Shown in pieces: positions 1 to 5,806 of a stretch of DNA of 6,504 nt. This DNA is from Anaerolineae bacterium (GTDB taxonomy: Bacteria; Chloroflexota; Anaerolineae; JAFGEY01): the NCBI GenBank assembly GCA_016929205.1, contig JAFGJF010000461.1:1-6504 (forward strand), written 5' to 3'. The position numbers were made by a program, and so were the translations under genes. Positions within the stretch are counted from its first letter, which is position 1. Every line of letters begins with the position of its first letter. The notes beneath the pieces were generated by a model, which worked only from the letters and a program-made list of their open reading frames with translations, had not been told where the DNA came from and searched no databases.

Positions 1-1
1 A

Positions 2-988
2 TTATACTGGTACGACATTGACGGCGGCGAGGCAGTCGCGCTCGACCACCCGCGCGGCGTGTTGGGCGGCGGGCAGTTTACGGCCGAGGGCGAGATCTAT
101 ACGATCTGGCAGGATGCCACTCACCCGCCGTGTTTGATCGCGCTCGATTGCAGCACCGGCGCGCAAAGGCACACCGTGCTGCAAGCCGGCAGCGCGCCCG
201 GCGGGCGAAGGCGGCAGCAGTTCCGCTTCACGTCCGAGAATGGAGACCAGATCCAAGGCTGGCTGTCCGTGCCCGACGGCGCCGGCCCTTTTCCGATGAT
301 CCTGCACACCCACGGCGGGCCAACGTCGGTGAAAACCGATGCCTTTATGCCGACCGAGCAGGCCTGGCTGGATCACGGTTTTGCCTTTGCTTCGATCAAT
401 TATCATGGCTCGGTCACCTTTGGCCAGGATTTTAAAAAATCGATCTGGGGCAACTTGGGCGATCTGGAGGTGCAGGATATGGCTGCGGCCTATCGCTGGT
501 TGGTCGATCAAGGCGTTGCTGACCCCAAGGCCGTGTTTTTGACCGGTGGCTCCTACGGCGGCTATCTGACCCTGCAGGCAATCGGGCGGCGCCCGAAACT
601 GTGGGCGGGCGGTATGGCCGTGGTGGCGATCGCCGACTGGAAGCTGATGTACGAGGATCAGGCGGAGACGCTGCGCGGCTACCAACGCGGTCTGTTCGGC
701 GGCACGCCGGAGGAGACACCCGAGGCGACGGCGTCGGCGTCGCCAATCAGCTATGCGGAACAGATCGCCGCGCCGATCCTGGTGATCCAGGGCCGCAACG
801 ACACGCGCTGCCCGGCCCGGCAGATGATCGCCTATGAGGAAAAATTAAGGGCGCTGGGCAAGCCGATCACCGTGCACTGGTTCGACGCCGGGCACGGCTC
901 GCGGGCGCAGGAACAGCAGATCGAACACCAGGAATGGATGATGCGCTTTGTGTACGCTGTGTTGGAGAAAAACGGATCACAGGATTGA
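2..988 (+). CDS. S9-family prolyl oligopeptidase-like serine peptidase, C-terminal part (left-truncated)
   Basis: The frame is open from base 2, so the gene begins outside the window; 328 C-terminal residues are visible. The first ~75 look like the end of the beta-propeller that gates substrate entry in this family (LYWYDIDGG at the edge). From about residue 80 comes the alpha/beta-hydrolase domain: an oxyanion-region strand with HTHGGP, the nucleophile elbow GGSYGGY with Ser184 (visible numbering), the acid in QGRNDTRCP (Asp267) and the base in DAGHGS (His298). All three triad residues are present and correctly spaced, so the enzyme should be active. S9 enzymes cleave short peptides, often after proline (POP) or at other positions (acylaminoacyl peptidase, DPP-IV-like); the subfamily cannot be fixed without the propeller. 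The GTG at 59 is internal coding sequence, not a start. The gene ends at TGA 986-988, convergent with the HAD gene downstream. Confidence 0.93.
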   Translation, partial: LYWYDIDGGEAVALDHPRGVLGGGQFTAEGEIYTIWQDATHPPCLIALDCSTGAQRHTVLQAGSAPGGRRRQQFRFTSENGDQIQGWLSVPDGAGPFPMILHTHGGPTSVKTDAFMPTEQAWLDHGFAFASINYHGSVTFGQDFKKSIWGNLGDLEVQDMAAAYRWLVDQGVADPKAVFLTGGSYGGYLTLQAIGRRPKLWAGGMAVVAIADWKLMYEDQAETLRGYQRGLFGGTPEETPEATASASPISYAEQIAAPILVIQGRNDTRCPARQMIAYEEKLRALGKPITVHWFDAGHGSRAQEQQIEHQEWMMRFVYAVLEKNGSQD

Positions 989-1156
989 CGAAACCTGCAG
1001 GACGAAGAGGATCAGGAACGATTCTGGATCGCGAACGATTCTGAATCGCGAACGCCCGGTCCGCCAGCATCACAAGATCATACAAACCACAATTTGTGCT
1101 GACGCAGAGCGCCAAAGGCGATGTGCCGGCGGAAGGATGCCAGCACGAGAGCAAGC
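989..1156. other. Convergent intergenic region, S9 peptidase / HAD hydrolase
   Basis: These 168 bases lie between the two stop codons. Apart from the 17-bp tandem repeat at 1016-1054 I see no gene. A weak imperfect inverted repeat (CAGC near 1065 with TTGTGCTG near 1095, and a short CACAA-T-TTGTG palindrome) is present, but it lacks a T-tract, so no intrinsic terminator can be called for either flanking gene. Confidence 0.6.
1016..1054. repeat. 17-bp direct tandem repeat, about 2.3 copies
   Basis: The unit GAACGATTCTGGATCGC (1016-1032) is followed immediately by GAACGATTCTGAATCGC (1033-1049), differing at one base, and then by a partial GAACG (1050-1054). The second copy contains the small palindrome CGATTC-T-GAATCG. 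The array lies 28 bp past the S9 peptidase stop. It may be a variable-number or dispersed intergenic repeat; function is unknown. Confidence 0.8.
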
Positions 1157-1897
1157 CTACGCCATCCACCGATCCACCAACGGCAGCAGCTCGCGCAAAA
1201 AGCGAATCCGTCCGTCGGGGCAGATGCCGCCGATTTCTTCCTTGCGATAAGGCACCTCGATCAGCACGGCGCGCATGCCGACGTGCTGCGGCCCCCACAC
1301 GTCCTGGCGCATGCGATCCCCGACAAAAATCGCCTCTTCCGGACGAACGCCCAGGCGATCAAGGGTGTGGGTGAAAATGCGCGGATCAGGTTTGGAACGG
1401 CCGAATTCGGAGGAATAGGTACGAGCCCGCAAATAGGCATCGATCCCAAAATCGGTCAGGTCGCGCTCGTGCAACTCGCTCGGCCAGACCGTGTTCGAGA
1501 CCAGCCCCATTGCCAGCCCCCGCTGCTCGATCGCCTTCAGCACCTCCAGGGTGTCCTCAAACAAGGAAACGTATTTACGCGTGCCATCGTACAGGGCGTT
1601 CATACACCACGTGACATCAAAACGCTCGATTGGGACGCGCATGTGTTGCAGAATGCGGGGGATCGTGACCCGCAAATTCTTTTGTGCGCTGTTTGCCCCT
1701 GCCAACGCCTCCAACTCGCGCGTTTTGCGGGCGGCGATAGTCGCAAAGGGCACCAGCGGCGGGACAGACAGACCCTGCAGGCGCAGGTTGCGATAGATCG
1801 CCCAGATCGACGAGACACGCATTCCCATTCTAAGCAAGCGCCCGTCCCCGAAATCGAGCAGCGTGCCGACCAGATCAAAAAGCACAGCTTTGAGCAT
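1157..1897 (-). CDS. HAD-superfamily hydrolase, haloacid dehalogenase-like, with altered motif I
   Basis: The 246-residue protein has the HAD Rossmann-like core and a helical cap. Motif I is FDLVGTLLD (nucleophile Asp8, Thr12), motif II is GLVSNT (Ser134), motif III is the lysine in GRSKPDP (Lys169), and motif IV is GDRMRQD (Asp194, Asp199). The region from about 17 to 120 is the alpha-helical C1 cap of the dehalogenase/phosphoglycolate phosphatase group. The usual second Asp of the DxD motif is Val10 (codon at 1868-1870), which a one-base change from GAC would give. HAD phosphatases use that Asp as general acid/base; dehalogenases (DAYGT) and phosphonatases (DxAGT) lack it, so simple phosphatase activity is doubtful. 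The ATG at 1897 is preceded by GGAGGG about 15 bases upstream, which is rather long spacing, but it puts motif I at the usual distance from the N terminus. The gene has its own promoter at 1948-1976. Substrate unknown. Confidence 0.9.
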   Translation of the reverse strand: MLKAVLFDLVGTLLDFGDGRLLRMGMRVSSIWAIYRNLRLQGLSVPPLVPFATIAARKTRELEALAGANSAQKNLRVTIPRILQHMRVPIERFDVTWCMNALYDGTRKYVSLFEDTLEVLKAIEQRGLAMGLVSNTVWPSELHERDLTDFGIDAYLRARTYSSEFGRSKPDPRIFTHTLDRLGVRPEEAIFVGDRMRQDVWGPQHVGMRAVLIEVPYRKEEIGGICPDGRIRFLRELLPLVDRWMA

Positions 1898-1909
1898 GGC
1901 TGACTTTTT

Positions 1910-1938
1910 TTGCCCTCCCTAGTGTACAAGGGTATAAT
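1910..1938 (+). promoter_or_regulatory. Sigma70-type promoter for the PLP-dependent enzyme gene
   Basis: TTGCCC (1910-1915), a 17-bp spacer and a perfect TATAAT (1933-1938) point rightward. Transcription should start near 1945, leaving an untranslated leader of about 65 bases before the ATG at 2012. The -35 element coincides with a TTG that would extend the frame, which argues against that TTG as a start codon. Confidence 0.72.
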
Positions 1939-1947
1939 GAGACGTAT

Positions 1948-1976
1948 ATCATACCAAGGCTTGACAGGTTTGGCAA
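1948..1976 (-). promoter_or_regulatory. Sigma70-type promoter for the HAD hydrolase gene
   Basis: Read on the minus strand: TTGCCA (complement of 1971-1976), a 17-bp spacer and TATGAT (complement of 1948-1953). The predicted start is near 1941, with a leader of about 44 bases before the ATG at 1897. This promoter faces the plus-strand promoter at 1910-1938, and the two -10 elements are only 9 bp apart. Its -35 element lies within the 9-bp repeat array. Confidence 0.6.
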
Positions 1977-1996
1977 ACTTGGCAGGTCTGACCGGT
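1961..1996 (+). repeat. Degenerate 9-bp tandem repeat in the leader of the PLP enzyme gene
   Basis: Four consecutive 9-mers are visible: TTGACAGGT, TTGGCAAAC, TTGGCAGGT and CTGACCGGT. The second contributes to the palindrome GTTTG-G-CAAAC (1968-1978). The outer edges can also pair: TTGACA (1961-1966) with TGTCAA (1996-2001), extended by GGT with ACC after a 2-base bulge, giving a hairpin that ends on the first base of the Shine-Dalgarno sequence (2001-2006). Role unknown; it may be a dispersed intergenic repeat or a leader control element. Confidence 0.65.
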
Positions 1997-2011
1997 GTCA
2001 AAGGAGTCACG

Positions 2012-3412
2012 ATGAAGGACAAATGCTCGAAATCGGTGATCGGCCCCACATTTGAAGAGATGCTCCACCCGGACAAGATCGACCCACAAGTGCGAAAAGC
2101 GGCCCTGGCGGCCAAAGAAAACGACCCGCTCGATCCGATCAACCTGTACAATATCACCTGGCGAGACGCAGAAAACAAACTCTATTACGAGGTTTTGCCG
2201 TGCGAACTGACCGGCGTAGAAGCACCAATCGTCGTGCTCTATGCCAAGGATTTCCCCACCGGCAGCCACAAGGTCGGCGCGGCCTATTCGGTACTGGTTG
2301 AAAAAGAGTTGTCAGGCGAGGTGGATCCCACGTTTCACCGCCTGGTTTGGCCCTCAACCGGCAATTACGGCATCGGCGGAGCGTGGGTCGGGTGCCGTAT
2401 GAATTTCGATTCGATCGTCATCCTGCCACAAGAGATGAGCCAGGAACGATTCGATCTGGTGCGCAGTTACGGAGCCACGCTGCACCTCACTCCGGGCTGT
2501 GAGTCGAACGTGAAAGAGATTTACGACAAGAGCAAAGCGATCAGGGCCGCCGATCCCGAACGGGTGCGAATCCTGAACCAGTTCGAAGTGATGGGCAACT
2601 ATCGCTTCCACTATCACGTCACCGGCAACGCCATCGTCGAGCTGGCGGCCGAACTGGAGACTAGAGGAATTGGCAACGGCCGCATCGCCGCGTATACCTC
2701 GGCGATGGGCTCGGCAGGCACGATCGCTGCTGGCGACCGGCTCAAACAAAGCTGGCCTCAGAGCAAGATCGTCGGCTTGGAGCCGATCCAGTGCCCGACG
2801 ATCTATTGGAACGGCTATGGCGGGCACGACATCCAGGGCATCGGCGACAAGCACGTAACCTGGATCCACAACGTGATGAACATGGACGCAATCATGTGCA
2901 TCGATGATGTGGAGAGCAAAATGGGACTGCAATTGCTCACCGAAAAAACAGGCTGGAAAACCATGGTCGAACGCTACGACGTGCCCGAGGATAGCGTGCG
3001 CCGTATGGCGCAGATTTTTGGGATCAGCGGGGTGTGCAACGTCCTGGGCGCAATCAAGACGGCCAAATTTTACGGGCTGGGCAGCAAAGATGTGATCGTC
3101 ACGATCTGCACCGATGCCATCGACCGCTATCGCTCGGTGATGGCACAGATGAACGCCACGTACGGGGCGATGGACGAGACGGAAGCGGCGGTACGTCTGG
3201 TGAGCATCTTTCACAAGCAAAAGCTCGATTGGATCCAGGAAGGCACACGGGAGGCGCGCAACCGCTGGCATAACCTCAAATATTACACCTGGGTCGAGCA
3301 GCAGGGCAAAAACGTCGACGAGTTGGATGCACAACGCGATCAGGGATACTGGGAAGCGCAGCAGGCCCGGGCGCAGGAGGTGGATCGCATGATCCTGGCG
3401 GCGCGGACATAG
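2012..3412 (+). CDS. Fold-type-II PLP-dependent enzyme (TrpB / cysteine synthase-like superfamily)
   Basis: The protein has 466 residues from the ATG at 2012, which follows AAGGAG (2001-2006) by 5 bases. An in-frame TTG at 1910 was rejected because it is the -35 element. PTGSHKVGAA carries the Schiff-base lysine (Lys87) in a TrpB-like GSHK context. STGNYG (115-120) matches the substrate-binding loop of cysteine synthases (SxGN), GSAGT (233-237) is the glycine-rich loop that cups the cofactor phosphate, and TDAIDRYRS (367-375) resembles the C-terminal GERYLS segment of cysteine synthases. Family members do beta- or gamma-replacement or elimination on amino acids such as serine, cysteine or threonine. 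An extra ~85 residues after about 380, rich in charged and aromatic residues (EARNRWHNLKYYTW), are not in standard CysK or TrpB. The product should be cytosolic. No pathway neighbour indicates the substrate, so I give no gene symbol. Confidence 0.9.
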   Translation: MKDKCSKSVIGPTFEEMLHPDKIDPQVRKAALAAKENDPLDPINLYNITWRDAENKLYYEVLPCELTGVEAPIVVLYAKDFPTGSHKVGAAYSVLVEKELSGEVDPTFHRLVWPSTGNYGIGGAWVGCRMNFDSIVILPQEMSQERFDLVRSYGATLHLTPGCESNVKEIYDKSKAIRAADPERVRILNQFEVMGNYRFHYHVTGNAIVELAAELETRGIGNGRIAAYTSAMGSAGTIAAGDRLKQSWPQSKIVGLEPIQCPTIYWNGYGGHDIQGIGDKHVTWIHNVMNMDAIMCIDDVESKMGLQLLTEKTGWKTMVERYDVPEDSVRRMAQIFGISGVCNVLGAIKTAKFYGLGSKDVIVTICTDAIDRYRSVMAQMNATYGAMDETEAAVRLVSIFHKQKLDWIQEGTREARNRWHNLKYYTWVEQQGKNVDELDAQRDQGYWEAQQARAQEVDRMILAART

Positions 3413-3468
3413 TCTGTCAGAAACCAGGGATTTGACCAGGTGTATTTTGCCTGCAAAACCAGGTTGCT
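3413..3468. other. Convergent intergenic gap with weak hairpin and ACCAGG repeats
   Basis: The 56 bases between the stop codons of the PLP enzyme and the methyltransferase contain TTTTGC-CT-GCAAAA (3445-3458), a small inverted repeat that could form a weak hairpin, and three copies of ACCAGG (3423, 3435, 3458). No convincing T-tract follows the hairpin on either strand, so a terminator is only a possibility. Confidence 0.35.
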
Positions 3469-4368
3469 TTACAGGGGACGGTAAGCAACAAAGAGCATAA
3501 CGTGACTGCCGGCCTCATAAGGGTCCAAATCGTACGAGCCATAGACAGCATCGACCTGCAAGCCGGCCTGCTCGATCAAACCGACCATTTCGTCGCGATA
3601 AACAAAACGCACGTCCAGATCGATCCGGGTGCGCCGCGCGAGACCGGCGGCTGCAAGATCCTGGATGCCCTGGGCCGGGGTCATGGCATTAGGCTCTGAA
3701 GTGCCAAAGGCCGGGGTGCCGAGAGCCGACCCGTCTGGCGACGGGTCGAACGACTTGCCTTCGTCAGCTACTTGGTCGTAGGTCAAGGTAATGTGCTGAA
3801 TCTGGGCGGCAAGGTCGGTCCGGGCGTTGACAAAACAGAATGCTTTGCCACCTTGGGGCAAAGAAAAGTGACTGCGCAAGATATCCTTGCCATCCTGCCG
3901 GGTGGTGAACACGGTGTGCGGATTGGGCACATCGACGATCAAAATGCCGCCCGGCAGCAGAGCGCGGGCCATGTTGTGCAGCGCGGCGCGTTGAGCCTGG
4001 GCAGTCAGCAAGTGCAAAAAGCCATTCAGGGAGAACACGACCAGGGCAAACTGGTTCTCCAGATCCAGCGTGCACACATCCTGGCGCAGCAGTTGAATGT
4101 GGTCCGACAGCCCAGCCTCGTGTACGCGCGCGCGGGCGATGTCCAGCATAGCGAGCGAGCTGTCGATGCCCACCACATCGCTACCGGCGCGCGCCAAAGG
4201 CAACGTCACACGGCCCGAGCCACAGCCGACGTCGAGCACTGGGCCGTCACAACGCCGGGCAAAGTTCTGATACAAGAGCAGGTCGGCGGCAAACTGCGCG
4301 TGCTCTAGATCGTACAAGCGGGCAAAACGGTCATAATCGCTGTTTGGGTTGTGGGTCTTGTCGCTCAC
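3469..4368 (-). CDS. Class I SAM-dependent methyltransferase
   Basis: The product has 299 residues from a GTG at 4368, with GAGGGA upstream at SD spacing. The frame stays open further upstream, but only through sequence antisense to the CPBP gene and without family-like residues. The Rossmann fold is clear: motif I VLDVGCGSG (44-52) binds S-adenosylmethionine, VVGIDSS (65-71) ends strand 2 with the acidic ribose-binding residue, RQDVCTLDL (95-103) is motif II, and LLPGGILIVDVPNP (137-150) is the post-motif strand. The C-terminal part, VRFVYRDEMVGLIEQAGLQVDAVYG, is the typical final helix-strand unit of the Methyltransf_25/11 type. Residues 203-247 form a Pro/Gly/Ser-rich insertion whose DNA contains a perfect 9-bp hairpin. 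The acceptor substrate is unknown; small-molecule acceptors are common in this group. The gene is divergent from the CPBP gene and may share control sequences with it. Confidence 0.88.
   Translation of the reverse strand: MSDKTHNPNSDYDRFARLYDLEHAQFAADLLLYQNFARRCDGPVLDVGCGSGRVTLPLARAGSDVVGIDSSLAMLDIARARVHEAGLSDHIQLLRQDVCTLDLENQFALVVFSLNGFLHLLTAQAQRAALHNMARALLPGGILIVDVPNPHTVFTTRQDGKDILRSHFSLPQGGKAFCFVNARTDLAAQIQHITLTYDQVADEGKSFDPSPDGSALGTPAFGTSEPNAMTPAQGIQDLAAAGLARRTRIDLDVRFVYRDEMVGLIEQAGLQVDAVYGSYDLDPYEAGSHVMLFVAYRPL
3692..3748. repeat. Adjacent inverted repeats inside the methyltransferase insertion
   Basis: CGACCCGTC (3727-3735) and GACGGGTCG (3740-3748) are perfect 9-bp inverted arms around a 4-base loop TGGC. 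Immediately to the left, GGCTCT (3692-3697) and AGAGCC (3722-3727) are 6-bp arms of a second, larger stem. Both sit in the low-complexity insertion of the methyltransferase (its residues about 207-226) and keep the reading frame. Confidence 0.75.
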
Positions 4369-4395
4369 AGGTCCCTCTTTATGAAAGGATAAACA

Positions 4396-4995
4396 ATGCG
4401 GCTCGACAAATCCACCAAGATACAGGCAATAGTCATCATCATCGCGACCACGTTGTGCTACTGTCTGAACGAGTATCACAACCCATTCGCGGCACGAGCC
4501 TGGAACAACGCCTTGTTTTACCTGGCCCTGCCCCTGCTGACGATCCTCCTGTTGCGGCAGAACCCGTTCGCGTGGGGATTGGGCATCGGAGACTGGAAAT
4601 GGACGTTGGGCAGCACAATCGTTGGCGCGGCAGGCGTCGCCATCTTGCTCTTTCTCTTTGGCCAGATCCCAGCCATGCGCGATTACTATCGCCCACTCCG
4701 CCCGGCCCCAGACGCGTTTTGGACCTGGCTGGGATTGGTCACCGTAGAACTGCTGGCCTGGGAATTTATCTGGCGTGCGTTCATGCTCTTTGGACTGGAA
4801 CCGGCACTCGGCGAACTGGCCATTTACGTACAGATGATTCCCTTTGCCATCGCCCACGTCGGCAAGCCAGAAGTCGAGACCCTGAGCAGCATCGCCGGCG
4901 GTATTTTGTTGGGGTATGTGATCCGCAAATGCAAATCGTTTTGGCCGGCCTTCTTATTGCACCTGTTCCTGTATGCAGGGGTGCATTTCATCTAA
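4396..4995 (+). CDS. CPBP-family (Abi/Rce1-like) intramembrane metalloprotease
   Basis: This 199-residue protein starts at ATG 4396, with AAAGGA (4384-4389) 6 bases upstream. It is strongly hydrophobic, with about six to seven membrane segments (roughly 9-25, 38-53, 74-90, 108-122, 140-155, 163-176, 182-196). The CPBP glutamate motif is present as WEFIWR (122-127), where the usual EExxxR first Glu is Trp; FAIAH (150-154) matches the FxxxH motif, and a final His189 occurs in the last helix (LLHLF). In this family the Glu and His residues bind the catalytic metal; members process prenylated or membrane-bound substrates, and some are linked to bacteriocin immunity or protein secretion. Here no bacteriocin or prenyl-protein gene lies nearby, so the substrate is unknown. 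The gene converges on rplY and is closed by the hairpin at 5001-5034. Confidence 0.85.
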   Translation: MRLDKSTKIQAIVIIIATTLCYCLNEYHNPFAARAWNNALFYLALPLLTILLLRQNPFAWGLGIGDWKWTLGSTIVGAAGVAILLFLFGQIPAMRDYYRPLRPAPDAFWTWLGLVTVELLAWEFIWRAFMLFGLEPALGELAIYVQMIPFAIAHVGKPEVETLSSIAGGILLGYVIRKCKSFWPAFLLHLFLYAGVHFI

Positions 4996-5034
4996 ACAAA
5001 AACAGGGGAAAGGCCAAAAACGCTTTCCCCTGTT
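4995..5034 (-). terminator. Intrinsic terminator of rplY, probably bidirectional
   Basis: AACAGGGGAAAG (5001-5012) and CTTTCCCCTGTT (5023-5034) form a perfect 12-bp stem with a 10-base loop. Read on the minus strand, the stem is followed by a T-rich tract (complement of 4994-5003, TTTTTGTTTA), making a canonical rho-independent terminator 17 bp after the rplY stop. On the plus strand there is no T-tract, so it would end the CPBP transcript less efficiently. Confidence 0.9.
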
Positions 5035-5051
5035 CACACGCGCAAGGAATT

Positions 5052-5708
5052 CTACTCTTCGATTTCCTCTTCTTCGGTCTTGCCACGACCAATGACCTCA
5101 ACCTCGCCGACCTCGCCAAAGAGCACTTCTTCCTCGCCCTCCTCTTCTTCAAGCTCGACGATAGCGTTCAACCTGACGACCATTTCATCGGCCGCTGTCA
5201 GGATCTCGACCGTGTCCGGCACGACCAAGTCGCCAACCAGCAGGCTGTCGCCTATCTCGGCCAAAACACTAACATCAACCTCGATTGACTGCATGATGTC
5301 GCCCGGCAAACACTCGACCTCGACTGAAGTGAGCGTCTGCATCAAGGTCGCTTCGTGGATTGCCACCAACCGAGGCTCACCGACAAACTGCAACTGAACC
5401 TCGACGCGTACTTTTTCGGTCATATCCACTTCGTAGAAATCGACATGAACGATCTTGCCGGTGATGACATCGCGCTGAACGTCGCGTGCCAGCACCATCT
5501 TGGCCTCTTTTTGCCCCTCTATGTCCAAGGCGATCAACTGGCCACTTGCCCTGGCAATAGCCCGGTTGATGTCAAATTCAACACCCTTGAGATTGATTGG
5601 CTCTGTGCGGCCGTATACAACCAACGGCACAAGGCCTTCTTTGCGCAATCTCTTGACCTTTTTCCCCGTCACCTCGCGGAGACTTGATGTAATCTCTACC
5701 CGTTCCAT
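5052..5708 (-). CDS. rplY: Ribosomal protein bL25, CTC/TL5 type
   Basis: The product has 218 residues. bL25 binds 5S rRNA in the central protuberance of the 50S subunit. The N-terminal ~95 residues form the 5S-binding domain, with the family signature LRKEGLVPLVVYGR (21-34) and ITGKIVHVDFYEVD (82-95). Residues about 96-185 are the extra beta-rich domain of the long TL5/CTC form (CLPGDI, SLLVGDL). The last ~35 residues are a very acidic tail ending in GRGKTEEEEIEE, as in long bL25 proteins. The start is the ATG at 5708, preceded by AGGAG with 9-base spacing; a longer frame to 5795 was rejected because it would begin upstream of the -35 element. The gene has its own promoter at 5757-5785 and terminator at 4995-5034, so it appears monocistronic. 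The common partner gene pth is not adjacent. Confidence 0.95.
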   Translation of the reverse strand: MERVEITSSLREVTGKKVKRLRKEGLVPLVVYGRTEPINLKGVEFDINRAIARASGQLIALDIEGQKEAKMVLARDVQRDVITGKIVHVDFYEVDMTEKVRVEVQLQFVGEPRLVAIHEATLMQTLTSVEVECLPGDIMQSIEVDVSVLAEIGDSLLVGDLVVPDTVEILTAADEMVVRLNAIVELEEEEGEEEVLFGEVGEVEVIGRGKTEEEEIEE

Positions 5709-5752
5709 GGTCTTGTTCTCCTCACAAAGTCCAAATGCGTTTCTTGCAACCG

Positions 5753-5765
5753 CACTATTATAGTG
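5753..5765. promoter_or_regulatory. 13-bp palindrome over the rplY -10 element
   Basis: CACTAT-T-ATAGTG on the plus strand has perfect 6-bp arms around one base, and completely contains the -10 hexamer of rplY. It could be an operator, or chance symmetry created by the TATAAT itself. Confidence 0.4.
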
Positions 5766-5785
5766 CCTTTTATCTTTTTCGTCAA
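5757..5785 (-). promoter_or_regulatory. Sigma70-type promoter of rplY
   Basis: On the minus strand: TTGACG (complement of 5780-5785), a 17-bp spacer and perfect TATAAT (complement of 5757-5762). Transcription should begin near 5750, giving a leader of about 42 bases with the AGGAG site. Near-consensus strength fits a ribosomal protein gene. Confidence 0.82.
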
Positions 5786-5806
5786 ACAGGTCCAATAGTC
5801 ATCACC

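Noticed and set aside
2..685. Minus-strand open frame antisense to the S9 peptidase
   Set aside because: No domain is recognisable and it overlaps the intact alpha/beta-hydrolase frame throughout.
1062..1100. Possible terminator hairpin after the S9 peptidase
   Set aside because: The stem is short and bulged, and no T-tract follows on either strand.
1121..1903. Plus-strand open frame of 260 codons opposite the HAD gene
   Set aside because: It is a shadow of the HAD reading frame: the translation shows no motif and the HAD motifs on the other strand are complete.
1910..2011. N-terminal extension of the PLP enzyme from TTG at 1910
   Set aside because: The TTG is the -35 hexamer of the promoter, the extension would encode the 9-bp repeat, and the ATG at 2012 has an excellent Shine-Dalgarno site.
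2354..3334. Long open frame of 326 codons antisense to the PLP enzyme
   Set aside because: It lies wholly opposite a gene with clear catalytic motifs, and its translation is rich in His, Asp and Arg with no recognisable domain, as expected for the antisense of GC-rich coding sequence.
4369..4857. N-terminal extension of the methyltransferase across the CPBP gene
   Set aside because: The added residues are low-complexity antisense of a membrane protein gene; the GTG at 4368 has a Shine-Dalgarno site and gives a normal family length.
4344..5288. Plus-strand open frame spanning the CPBP gene and the end of rplY
   Set aside because: It overlaps two real genes in another frame or strand and runs straight through the terminator hairpin; the translation is Arg/His-rich without domains.
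5709..5795. N-terminal extension of bL25 from ATG at 5795
   Set aside because: The start would be upstream of the -35 element, and bL25 proteins normally begin a few residues before the conserved first strand, as the ATG at 5708 gives.
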